DNA of 64,000 bases from Clostridioides sp. ES-S-0010-02 (GTDB taxonomy: Bacteria > Bacillota > Clostridia > Peptostreptococcales > Peptostreptococcaceae). The stretch covers positions 1,419,317 through 1,483,316 of the forward strand of contig CP067345.1 in the NCBI GenBank assembly GCA_020641055.1. Reading direction: 5' to 3'. Positions 43,607 through 52,236 of this stretch are shown piece after piece; within the stretch, counting starts at the first letter, position 1; every line of letters begins with the position of its first letter. The position numbers and the translations under genes are program-made. The notes below the pieces were generated by a model. The model worked only from the letters and a program-made list of their open reading frames with translations. It ran no database searches and was not told where the DNA came from.

Positions 43607-44408
43607 AAATGCTAAAAGTGATGGAAGGAAGCTATCTATGCTTACTGCTTATGATTACTCAATAGCAAAAATAATGGATGAATGTAACATAAATGGTATT
43701 TTAATAGGAGATTCATTAGGAATGGTCGTAAAAGGTGAAGAAAACACTCTATCTGTTACTATAGATGAAATTATATATCATACAAAAGCTGTAAAAAATG
43801 GTGCCAAAAATGCCTTAATTGTAAGTGATATGCCATTTCTATCTTACCATGTTTCTACAGAAGAGGCTGTTAAAAATGCTGGCAGACTTGTAAAAGAAGG
43901 TGGGGCACATGCTGTAAAATTAGAAGGTGGCTCAAAAGTTATAGAACAAATAAAAAACATTGTAAATGCTCAAATACCTGTAATGGGCCATTTAGGACTA
44001 ACACCTCAATCTGTAAATTCATTTGGTGGATTTAAGGTTCAAGGAAATACTAGTGAAACAGCAAAACAACTTATTGAAGATGCTAAATTAATAGAAAAAG
44101 CAGGAGCATTTTCTATTGTCCTTGAAGGAGTTCCTGCTAAAATAGCTGAGAAGGTGACTAATTCTATTTCAATTCCCACAATAGGGATAGGAGCAGGAAT
44201 TAATTGTGATGGTCAAATTTTAGTTTATCAAGATATGTTGGGGATGTTTGGAGATTTTGTACCTAAATTTGTAAAGCAATACGCAAATATAGGAGATATA
44301 ATGAAAGATTCAATTAAAAATTACATACTAGAAGTTGAAACTGGCGTATTTCCACAAGAAAAACATAGCTTTTCAATAAATGAATCTGAATTAGAAAAAT
44401 TATACTAA
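43581..44408 (+). CDS. panB: 3-methyl-2-oxobutanoate hydroxymethyltransferase
   Basis: A 275-residue TIM-barrel enzyme that adds a hydroxymethyl group from methylene-tetrahydrofolate to 2-oxoisovalerate, giving ketopantoate. Family text is complete: [34 protein letters not shown] with the metal-binding aspartate, [23 protein letters not shown], and [23 protein letters not shown]. The start overlaps the end of panG with SD AGGAGG inside that gene, so translation is coupled. The ketopantoate product feeds panG. Confidence 0.96.
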   Translation: MKNTILTFKNAKSDGRKLSMLTAYDYSIAKIMDECNINGILIGDSLGMVVKGEENTLSVTIDEIIYHTKAVKNGAKNALIVSDMPFLSYHVSTEEAVKNAGRLVKEGGAHAVKLEGGSKVIEQIKNIVNAQIPVMGHLGLTPQSVNSFGGFKVQGNTSETAKQLIEDAKLIEKAGAFSIVLEGVPAKIAEKVTNSISIPTIGIGAGINCDGQILVYQDMLGMFGDFVPKFVKQYANIGDIMKDSIKNYILEVETGVFPQEKHSFSINESELEKLY

Positions 44409-44426
44409 GATTAAGGATGGTACAAA

Positions 44427-45275
44427 ATGCTTGTAAAAGAAATAAAATCACTAAGAAATATAATTAAAGATTGGAAAAAAACTGGCTATTCTATAGGACT
44501 TGTTCCTACTATGGGATTTTTACATGAAGGACATCAAAGCCTTATTAAAAAAGCTGTAAAAGAAAATGATAAGGTAGTAGTAAGTGTATTTGTAAATCCA
44601 ACTCAGTTTGGACCAAATGAAGATTTTAACAGTTATCCGAGAGATATAGAAAAAGATTTTAAATGCTGTATAGATAGTGGTGCATCAGTAGTCTTTAACC
44701 CATCATCAGAAGAAATGTATTTGAAAGGCAATTGTACTACCATAGATGTGTCTGGACTTACAGATTTTCTTTGTGGTTCTAAAAGACCTGTTCATTTTGG
44801 TGGTGTATGCCTAGTTGTTTCAAAACTTCTGAATATAGTAACTCCTGATAAAGCTTATTTTGGAGAGAAAGATGCTCAACAATTAGCAGTAATTAAAAGG
44901 ATGGTCAAAGATTTGAATATAGACACAAAAATAATAGGATGCCCTATAATTCGTGAAAAAGATGGTTTAGCAAAAAGCTCAAGAAATACATATCTTTCAA
45001 AAGAAGAAAGAAAAACTGCTTTAGTTTTAAATGAAAGCCTAAGCTTGGCAAAAGAAGAACTGGCAAAAGGAAATCTAGATGTAAAAAAAATAAAAGAATT
45101 AATAACATCTAAAATAAATTCTGAAGATTCAACAAAAATAGATTATGTTGAAATTGTAGATAGTGAGACATTACAACCTGTTGAACATATAGAAAATTCT
45201 GTACTTGTAGCAAGTGCTGTTTTCATAGGAAAAACTAGATTAATTGATAACTTTACATTTCAATTTGATATATAG
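44427..45275 (+). CDS. panC: Pantothenate synthetase (pantoate-beta-alanine ligase)
   Basis: A 282-residue nucleotidyltransferase-fold ligase. PTMGFLHEGH (27-36) is the ATP-binding HxGH signature, followed by VVVSVFVNPTQFGPNEDFNSYPRD; later motifs are KLLNIVTPDKAYFGEKDAQQL and the KMSKS-equivalent GLAKSSRNTYLS. It condenses pantoate and beta-alanine with ATP to pantothenate. It closes the panG-panB-panC operon; panD for beta-alanine is not adjacent, so beta-alanine must come from elsewhere. Confidence 0.96.
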   Translation: MLVKEIKSLRNIIKDWKKTGYSIGLVPTMGFLHEGHQSLIKKAVKENDKVVVSVFVNPTQFGPNEDFNSYPRDIEKDFKCCIDSGASVVFNPSSEEMYLKGNCTTIDVSGLTDFLCGSKRPVHFGGVCLVVSKLLNIVTPDKAYFGEKDAQQLAVIKRMVKDLNIDTKIIGCPIIREKDGLAKSSRNTYLSKEERKTALVLNESLSLAKEELAKGNLDVKKIKELITSKINSEDSTKIDYVEIVDSETLQPVEHIENSVLVASAVFIGKTRLIDNFTFQFDI

Positions 45276-45378
45276 GTTGTTATTTTATACAGTATAGATA
45301 ATTAAAAAAATGATATTTTATAAAAAGAAAAATTTAAAAATTAGATTTGCTTAAGATTATGATTAATTGTAATTATAT

Positions 45379-45417
45379 GGGAGGTCTCAAAATAAAAATT
45401 TGGGTATCTCCTTTTTT
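45379..45417 (+). terminator. Terminator of the pan operon
   Basis: GGAGGTCTCAAA (45379 onward) pairs with TTTGGGTATCTCC (45399-45411), with G-U pairs, followed by six T. Confidence 0.75.
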
Positions 45418-45420
45418 GTA

Positions 45421-45456
45421 TAAAAAAGAAAAGGGATTCCTAAGAACTCCTTTTCT
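45421..45456 (-). terminator. Terminator of dacF
   Basis: On the minus strand AGAAAAGGAGTTC pairs with most of GATTCCCTTTTCT, and a T-run (complement of 45421-45427) follows. Confidence 0.65.
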
Positions 45457-45526
45457 ATGTGATAATTGTTCTTTAAAAAAACATTATAATTATAGCAGAT
45501 AAGGGTGTTATAAATAAGTGGTATTG

Positions 45527-46816
45527 CTATTTTCTCATATTTCTTTTTCCTCTAGACTTTCTTTTATTATTCTTTTTAATATTTGAAGCTATTATAAATA
45601 TAACTAGAAGTACTAAAATAGCCATAATAATTTTAATAGAAAGCATCAAAGTTTTATTTTCAGTTATAAATGGAAGACTACTATCAAGGTTATTTTTTGC
45701 AACTAAATCTATACTCTTTTCTAGCTTACCACTATTATATATATTTAAAGTACCAACCTTAGTACCTTTTTTTACAGGTAAATCAATTTTATCTAGTTCA
45801 GTTTTAGTATTGTAGTCACCTTGAGACTCATTTTGTCCTAAAGTTATCTTATAACTATATTTTGGTTCATAAATTAATTCATGTTGTTTTGTAAATAATA
45901 CTTTTTTAGTATCAGTATATTTTTCTTTATCAACAATAGTAGCGCATTTAAAGTTATCAAATCCATAATCAATTAAGATGCGTGAATCTAAATATAAATC
46001 GTAATTAGTTGAATTAAATACAGCAGCAATGACTCTTCTTCCATCTTTTACTGCACTAGATAAAAGACATTTACCAGCAGCATCAGTATATCCTGTTTTT
46101 ATACCATCAACTATATCGTATTTTATATCTATAGATTGACCTTTATATGTAATCTTATCATGTGATGTTAAAAATTTATTAGTATTTACAAAATATCTTT
46201 CATAAGGGTATGCTTTTGTAGCATCAAACTTAAGTGACTTAGTTTTTACAATCTGTCTAAAAACATCATTATTCATAGCTTCTCTGGCCATAAGAGCCAT
46301 ATCATGAGCTGTAGTGTAATGATTTGGGTCTGGTAATCCATGAGGATTGTTAAAATGAGTGCCAGTAGCTCCAATATCTTTTGCCTCAGAATTCATAAGG
46401 TCAACAAATTTTTGTACATCTCCTTCACCAACATATCTAGCTAATACAAAGGCAGCATCATTAGAAGAATGAATCAAAAGAGCGTTTAATAATTGTCTTA
46501 CAGTGAAAGCTTCGCCTTCTTTCAAGTACATACTAGAACCCTCTATCTGAGGTAGGTTTTTAATTTCTATTACTTGATTTAAATTCTTAACCTTTTTCAG
46601 AACTAAACAAGCTGTCCATGCCTTAGTTGTTGAAGCTGGATAAAGCTTAGAATCTCCAGATTTATTATACAATATTTTTCCAGTTTCATAGTCCATTAAA
46701 ACGGCATGTTTGGCAACTATAGCTGGTTCATCATCTGCAAAAGATATATTAGAACTTCCTAAAAATGAAGCAAATATCAAGAAACAGATTAATAAAAGTG
46801 ATAAATTTCTTTTCAT
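45527..46816 (-). CDS. dacF: D-alanyl-D-alanine carboxypeptidase (DacF-like, S11)
   Basis: A 429-residue penicillin-binding protein. Signal peptide 1-27; the S11 catalytic motif S62-T-T-K65 (YPASTTKAW), then SSN (HSSNDAAF) and KTG (DGIKTGYTDAAGKC). A C-terminal PBP5_C-type beta domain and a terminal TM helix with a basic cytoplasmic tail (about 395-429) anchor it to the outer membrane face. It removes the last D-alanine from peptidoglycan stems; DacF enzymes often act on the spore cortex or its mother-cell side, but its expression cannot be seen here. It is monocistronic. Confidence 0.92.
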   Translation of the reverse strand: MKRNLSLLLICFLIFASFLGSSNISFADDEPAIVAKHAVLMDYETGKILYNKSGDSKLYPASTTKAWTACLVLKKVKNLNQVIEIKNLPQIEGSSMYLKEGEAFTVRQLLNALLIHSSNDAAFVLARYVGEGDVQKFVDLMNSEAKDIGATGTHFNNPHGLPDPNHYTTAHDMALMAREAMNNDVFRQIVKTKSLKFDATKAYPYERYFVNTNKFLTSHDKITYKGQSIDIKYDIVDGIKTGYTDAAGKCLLSSAVKDGRRVIAAVFNSTNYDLYLDSRILIDYGFDNFKCATIVDKEKYTDTKKVLFTKQHELIYEPKYSYKITLGQNESQGDYNTKTELDKIDLPVKKGTKVGTLNIYNSGKLEKSIDLVAKNNLDSSLPFITENKTLMLSIKIIMAILVLLVIFIIASNIKKNNKRKSRGKRNMRK

Positions 46817-46895
46817 TGTGAGCCTCCAAAATTTAAATTCATCTTTTAGTATAGCATATTTTTGTCAATAATTAAAATGAAGGAGTGATTAATAT

Positions 46896-47600
46896 ATGAA
46901 AAAAAAGGTAAAAATTATTTTGTTTTCTATGGTATGTTTTTTAACATTGTCAGCAATAATCATTAATCGGTTAGATGTCTTCAAAGAAGATATTTATGTT
47001 GTAAGTAAAAATAATTCACATAATAAAAAAACAGATAAGGTAGACAAAATAGTTAAAAATGAAGTAAATAAGCATAATAAATATGAGGGGAAAATAGATA
47101 AAAATATTCAAATTAATAAAATAACTATATACATAAGTGGAGCAGTGAATAGACCAGGGATTGTAACTATAGAATCAGATAAGAGACTTTATGATGCTGT
47201 AGAATTATTAGGTGGAACAACAAAAGAAGCTGATTTAAATGGAATTAATTTATCACTAAAGTTAGAAGATGAACAACATTACATAATACCTAAAATAGGA
47301 GAAACAATATCTGTTACAAGCAACAGCGATTCTAATAAGCCAAGTCTAGAAAATGAACCTAAAAATGAATCTGAAAGTAAAAATAATAAAAATCTATCTG
47401 ATAAATCAAAAATAAATATAAACACAGCAAAATTAGAAGAACTGGATGCTTTACCTGGAGTTGGAGAAGCTACAGCTAATAAAATTTTACAACATAGAGA
47501 AGAAAATGGACAATTTGATTCAATTGAAGATATAAAAAATGTGAATGGGATAGGAGATAAAAAATACGAAAATCTAAAAGATTTAATTTGTATAGACTAA
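46896..47600 (+). CDS. comEA: ComEA family helix-hairpin-helix DNA-binding protein
   Basis: A 234-residue protein with a signal anchor (about 5-23), a charged linker, an SLBB-type domain (about 75-140: ITIYISGAVNRPGIVTIESDKRLYDAVELLGG), a low-complexity Asn/Ser/Lys linker and a C-terminal double helix-hairpin-helix (ININTAKLEELDALPGVGEATANKIL, then VNGIGDKKYENLKD). This is the full ComEA layout: a membrane-tethered DNA receptor for transformation. No comEC or comEB lies next to it, so its role is uncertain. It is divergent from dacF. Confidence 0.9.
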   Translation: MKKKVKIILFSMVCFLTLSAIIINRLDVFKEDIYVVSKNNSHNKKTDKVDKIVKNEVNKHNKYEGKIDKNIQINKITIYISGAVNRPGIVTIESDKRLYDAVELLGGTTKEADLNGINLSLKLEDEQHYIIPKIGETISVTSNSDSNKPSLENEPKNESESKNNKNLSDKSKININTAKLEELDALPGVGEATANKILQHREENGQFDSIEDIKNVNGIGDKKYENLKDLICID

Positions 47601-47692
47601 AAATATAATACAAAACTCACTTATAGATATGGTATTATAAATATGTATGTATATGTGTGTATATGCGGAAATTTAGTAAAGGAGGTACTTTT

Positions 47693-48739
47693 ATGAAGAA
47701 GGAACAAAAAAAACTTACAGAGATGACAACAGCAGGTGGATGAGCAGCTAAAATAGGGCCAGAGGTTCTGGCATCAGTTTTATCTCAATTGCCTAAAAAT
47801 GATAATATAGAAAATTTATTAGTAGGATTAGATACAGCAGATGATGCTGCTGTGTATAAGTTAAATGATGATATGGCACTTATTCAAACACTGGATTTCT
47901 TTACACCAATGGTAGATGACCCATTTGTATTTGGTCAAATTGCTGCATCAAATTCACTATCAGATGTATATGCTATGGGAGGAAAGCCTTTAGTTGCAAT
48001 GAATATTGTTTGTTTTCCATCATGTCATGATATGGATGTACTTGCAGAAATATTAAAAGGTGGATTTGATAAAGTAAAAGAAAGTGGTGCACTATTAGTC
48101 GGAGGGCATACTGTAGATGACCAAGAACCTAAATATGGTCTTTCAGTTTCTGGAATTGTAAATCCAAATAAAGTTTTATCAAATGCTACTGCAAAGCCTG
48201 GCGACAAGTTAGTTATAACAAAGCCAATTGGTGTGGGTGTATTAAATACAGCCATGAAAGAAGGTATGGTAGAACAACATGTATGTGACAAAGTAGTAGA
48301 AATAATGATACATTTAAATAAATATGCAGCAATGAGTTTTGATAAAATTGATGTAAATTCAGTTACAGATATCACTGGATTTGGTTTACTTGGGCATGCT
48401 TTAGAAATGGCTAAAGCTTCTGAAGTGAGTATTGAAATTGATTCAAAGCATGTTCCAATTATCGAGGGTGCTGTAGAAATGGCAGAAATGGGAATCATAC
48501 CTGCTGGGATGTATAAAAACATGCATTATGTATCAAAAGATGTAGAAATTGTAGGAGATGTAGAAGTTGCAGTTCAAGATATTTTATATGACCCACAAAC
48601 TTCTGGAGGGTTATTGATTTCTGTAAAAGAAGAATTAGCAGAAGAACTTGTAAGAGATATGAAGTTAAATGGAGCAATAGAAGCAAAAATCATAGGTTCT
48701 GTAGTGAAAAAAGGGGAAAAATATATTAAAGTTTTATAA
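47693..48739 (+). CDS. selD: Selenide, water dikinase with selenocysteine (UGA) in the active site
   Basis: Start ATG 47693 after AAAGGAGG; the coding frame holds one in-frame TGA (47741-47743) at residue 17, in TAGG-U-AAKIGP, where SelD proteins have catalytic Sec or Cys. The frame is otherwise continuous to 48739, 348 residues. A SECIS-like hairpin follows the UGA. The rest shows [26 protein letters not shown] and [18 protein letters not shown], the AIRS-like ATP and metal sites. It makes selenophosphate from selenide and ATP. selA and selB follow at once, forming the selDAB operon. An ORF caller would give the truncated frame from 47789. Confidence 0.93.
47741..47778 (+). promoter_or_regulatory. 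Selenocysteine UGA codon and bacterial SECIS hairpin in selD
   Basis: TGA at 47741-47743 is followed by GCCAGA (47758-47763), loop GGT, TCTGGC (47767-47772), a perfect 6-base stem whose apical loop lies about 20 bases after the UGA. Outer pairing TAAAA/TTTTA can extend it. The spacing and GGT-containing loop fit bacterial SECIS elements recognised by SelB. Confidence 0.85.
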
Positions 48740-48769
48740 AATATTATATGTAGAGAAAGAGTGATTATT

Positions 48770-50173
48770 TTGAGCAAAAGAGAATTATTTGCAATGTTAC
48801 CTTCAGTTGATGAAGTATTAAGTGATAATAGAATAGTAGAAATAATAGAGGAATATCCTAGAAGTTTAGTTTTAGAATCTGTAAGAGAAGTGATAGATTT
48901 TAAGAGACAATTTATTTTAAGATTAAAAGAGGATGCATCTAATTCTGTAACAATAGAATTTGATGAGATAATAGAATCTTCAATAGAGAGAGTTAAATTA
49001 AATTACTCATTATCATTAAAAAAAGTTATAAATGCAACTGGTACAGTTATTCATACAAATTTGGGGAGGTCTTTACTTAGTGAAGATATAAAAGATGAAT
49101 TATGGTGTGTTGCTTCAAGATATTCAAACTTAGAATATGATTTGGATAATGGAGAAAGAGGCTCAAGATATTCTCATTTAACTAATACAATAAAAAGACT
49201 TACTGGTGCAGAAGATGTACTAGTTGTAAATAATAATGCAGCAGCAGTGCTTCTTGTACTTAGCACAATGGCAAAAGGAGGAGAAGCAATTGTATCACGT
49301 GGAGAGTTAGTGGAAGTAGGAGGTTCTTTCCGAATTCCAAGTATAATGGCTCTTAGTGGTGCAGAATTAGTGGAAATAGGCTCAACTAATAAGACACACT
49401 TAAAAGATTATAAAGAAGCTATTACAGAAGAAACTAATGTATTGATGAAAGTTCATACAAGTAACTATAGAATTATGGGATTTACAGAGAGTGTATCTAT
49501 CGAAGAACTAGTTAATTTGGGTAAAAAATATAAGTTACCTGTAATAGAAGACCTAGGAAGTGGAGTATTTATAGATTTATCAAAATATGGATTATCTTAT
49601 GAACCAACTGTATTAGATTCTATAAGACAAGGTGCGGATGTAGTTACTTTTAGTGGAGATAAAATGCTTGGTGGGCCACAAGCAGGTATTATAGTTGGGA
49701 AAAAAGAGTATATAGAAAAAATGAAGAAAAATCAACTTACTAGAGCTCTTAGAGTCGATAAGCTTACAATATGTGCACTTGAAGCAACTTTAAGGATGTA
49801 CCTAGATGAAACAAAGGCTGTAGAAAACATACCTACTTTAAAAATGTTGACATATAGCATTGGAGAATTAGAAGCAAAGGCAAATAAATTATTTGAAAAA
49901 ATAACTGACTTAAATCTAAATGCTAAGATAAACATAGAAGATGGATTCTCTCAGGTAGGAGGAGGGTCTATGCCTCTTGAAACAATAGCCACAAAGGTAA
50001 TAACAATAACTCCTGAGCATATGAATGTATCATCTTTAGAAAAAAAATTAAGACTCAGTGAAGCTCATATAATAGCTAGAGTATATGATAATAAATATGT
50101 TTTAGATGTAAGAACTATATTTGATGATGAATTTGATGTAGTAGTTGAGGAATTAAGAAAAGCCTTTAATTAA
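48770..50173 (+). CDS. selA: L-seryl-tRNA(Sec) selenium transferase
   Basis: A 467-residue PLP enzyme that converts seryl-tRNA(Sec) to selenocysteyl-tRNA(Sec) using selenophosphate. The start is TTG 48770 ([17 protein letters not shown]) with an upstream GAGTGAT. Family text is complete: [65 protein letters not shown] and PLP lysine K298 in [14 protein letters not shown]. It lies 30 bases after selD and 74 before selB. Confidence 0.96.
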   Translation: MSKRELFAMLPSVDEVLSDNRIVEIIEEYPRSLVLESVREVIDFKRQFILRLKEDASNSVTIEFDEIIESSIERVKLNYSLSLKKVINATGTVIHTNLGRSLLSEDIKDELWCVASRYSNLEYDLDNGERGSRYSHLTNTIKRLTGAEDVLVVNNNAAAVLLVLSTMAKGGEAIVSRGELVEVGGSFRIPSIMALSGAELVEIGSTNKTHLKDYKEAITEETNVLMKVHTSNYRIMGFTESVSIEELVNLGKKYKLPVIEDLGSGVFIDLSKYGLSYEPTVLDSIRQGADVVTFSGDKMLGGPQAGIIVGKKEYIEKMKKNQLTRALRVDKLTICALEATLRMYLDETKAVENIPTLKMLTYSIGELEAKANKLFEKITDLNLNAKINIEDGFSQVGGGSMPLETIATKVITITPEHMNVSSLEKKLRLSEAHIIARVYDNKYVLDVRTIFDDEFDVVVEELRKAFN

Positions 50174-50247
50174 CTAAATTTGATATAGTAATACTATTAA
50201 TTTTAATTGAAAATTAAAAGCATTGAAGCTTTGATAGGGGGCAAAAA

Positions 50248-52131
50248 ATGAAAAACGTAGTAATTGGAACAGCAGGTCATATAGACCATGGAAAAACAAC
50301 TCTTATAAAAGCATTGACTGGAAGAGAAACTGATACCTTGGATGAAGAAAAAAAGAGAGGTATATCAATAAATTTAGGGTTTACTTATTTTGATTTACCA
50401 AACAATAGAAGGGCTGGTATCGTAGATGTACCAGGACATGAAAAATTTATAAAAAACATGCTAGCTGGAGCATCAGGACTTGATATAGTTTTACTTGTTG
50501 TAGCAGCAGATGAGGGTGTTATGCCACAGACAGTTGAGCATTTAGACATTTTAAGTTTTTTAAATATAAAAAATGGAATAGTAGTTTTGACTAAATCTGA
50601 TACTGTAGACGAAGAATTTAGAGAACTAGTAAAAGAGGATGTTTGTGAAAAAATAAAAGGTACTTTTCTTGAAAGTGCAGAAATAATTGAAGTTGATTCT
50701 GTATCTAAAAAAGGAATAAATACTCTTATTGAAAAAATAGATAAGATGAGTGAGGCAATAGAAGATAAAAACGAAAATTCTCCAGCAAGACTTAATATAG
50801 ATAGAGTATTTTCTATAAAGGGATTTGGTACTGTAATAACAGGTACATTAATAGAAGGAAAGATAAGTATAGAGGATGACTTGGTTATATATCCACAAGT
50901 ATTAAAAACAAAGATAAGAAGTATACAAGTTCATGGGGAAAGTAAAGATACAGCTTATGCAGGACAAAGAACAGCAATCAACATATCAAATGTAAAGGTA
51001 GATGATATAAAAAGAGGAGATGTTTTGGCTGCTCCAAATTCATTAGAAGAATCAATGATGTTAGATGTGAAATTATCATTGGTAAATCATCTAGAAAAAG
51101 GGATAAAGCATTGGGATAGATTGAGATTGTATCATGGGACTAGAGAAATACTTTGTAGAGCAGTTCCACTAGATAAAGATTTAATTGAAAACGGAGAGAA
51201 TGGATATGTTCAATTAAGACTTGAAGAAAGTATAGTATCTAAGAAGGGTGATACTTTTGTTGTCAGACGTTATTCTCCAATGGAAACTATAGGTGGAGGT
51301 GTGATAATTGACCCATCTCCTAAAAAGCATAAGAGATTTGATGAAAAAGTTATAGAGGGATTAAAAATAAAAGAAAAAGGTGAACTTAAAGATATAATAG
51401 AAGAATACTTAAAGAGAAATCTAAAAAATTATCCAAATCTAAAAGAAATAATGAGTTATAGTGGTGCTCATGAAGAGCATGTAAAAAAAGCTATTGAGAT
51501 ACTTATATCAGAAAATAAAGTATTGCTTATTGGAAACATGTACATGCATATAAATCAATACAATAAACTGAAGGAAAGTACAATAAATCTTTTAAGTGAG
51601 TACCATAAGAAGTATAGATTGAGAAAAGGTATGTTAAAAGAAGAAGTAAGGTCTAAGGTAGAAAGTAATTTTAAGACTAGAGAAATGGATATCTTATTAG
51701 AAAAATTATCTACAGAAAATATTATAAAAATAGAAAATAATATAATATCATTATTTGATTTTGAAGTTATCTTAAATGACAAACAAAGAGAAATAGCAAA
51801 AAAAATAGAAAAAAAGCTAAAATCATGTGGAGTTTCTTCAATATTGACAATAGATGAAGTTTCTGAAGGAAATCATAACTATGCTGAAGTATTAGAGTCA
51901 ATGATAGGTAACAAGGTAGAAAAATTGGATGATTTGTATATAATGGATAAAGATATTTATGAAGATGCAAAGAATACTTTAATAAATTATATAAAAGAAA
52001 ATAAGGAAATAACATTAGGAGAATACAGAGATTTGATAGATTCTAGTAGAAAAAACTGTATGATTATATTAGAAAACTTTGATAGAAACAAAATAACTAA
52101 AAGAGTAGAAAACAAAAGAATTTTGTTTTAG
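50248..52131 (+). CDS. selB: Selenocysteine-specific elongation factor SelB
   Basis: A 627-residue translational GTPase. G1 loop GHIDHGKT (10-17), [21 protein letters not shown] as the switch I block, [12 protein letters not shown] as G3 and LTKSDT as G4. Beta-barrel domains II-III follow and the C-terminal third is a row of winged-helix modules that bind the SECIS RNA hairpin ([14 protein letters not shown] near 455). It delivers selenocysteyl-tRNA to UGA codons, including the one in selD. The tRNA-Sec gene (selC) is not adjacent. SD GGGGG. Confidence 0.96.
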   Translation: MKNVVIGTAGHIDHGKTTLIKALTGRETDTLDEEKKRGISINLGFTYFDLPNNRRAGIVDVPGHEKFIKNMLAGASGLDIVLLVVAADEGVMPQTVEHLDILSFLNIKNGIVVLTKSDTVDEEFRELVKEDVCEKIKGTFLESAEIIEVDSVSKKGINTLIEKIDKMSEAIEDKNENSPARLNIDRVFSIKGFGTVITGTLIEGKISIEDDLVIYPQVLKTKIRSIQVHGESKDTAYAGQRTAINISNVKVDDIKRGDVLAAPNSLEESMMLDVKLSLVNHLEKGIKHWDRLRLYHGTREILCRAVPLDKDLIENGENGYVQLRLEESIVSKKGDTFVVRRYSPMETIGGGVIIDPSPKKHKRFDEKVIEGLKIKEKGELKDIIEEYLKRNLKNYPNLKEIMSYSGAHEEHVKKAIEILISENKVLLIGNMYMHINQYNKLKESTINLLSEYHKKYRLRKGMLKEEVRSKVESNFKTREMDILLEKLSTENIIKIENNIISLFDFEVILNDKQREIAKKIEKKLKSCGVSSILTIDEVSEGNHNYAEVLESMIGNKVEKLDDLYIMDKDIYEDAKNTLINYIKENKEITLGEYRDLIDSSRKNCMIILENFDRNKITKRVENKRILF

Positions 52132-52236
52132 CGGAAAATGTCTGTTTTTGCTTTGAGGTATAAAGAAGGAATTATAATGTCGAGTATCGTATAAATTAAT
52201 TAGTATAAAATATTAATTAAGAGGAAGTGTAAAGTA

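Noticed and set aside
47641-47668. TG/TA-rich run before selD as a regulatory repeat
   Set aside because: Irregular, short and typical of AT-rich spacers; no clear unit or symmetry.
48025-48522. 165-residue antisense ORF inside selD
   Set aside because: Mirror of the selD frame, no start signal, no recognisable domain.
47789-48739. SelD read as a 316-residue protein starting at TTG 47789
   Set aside because: It has no ribosome site and drops the conserved N-terminal active-site block; the UGA reading from 47693 has a perfect SD and a SECIS-like hairpin.
50174-50247. Possible tRNA-Sec (selC) gene near selB
   Set aside because: No long acceptor stem, anticodon TCA loop or TTCGA-like T-loop can be found in this gap or after selB.
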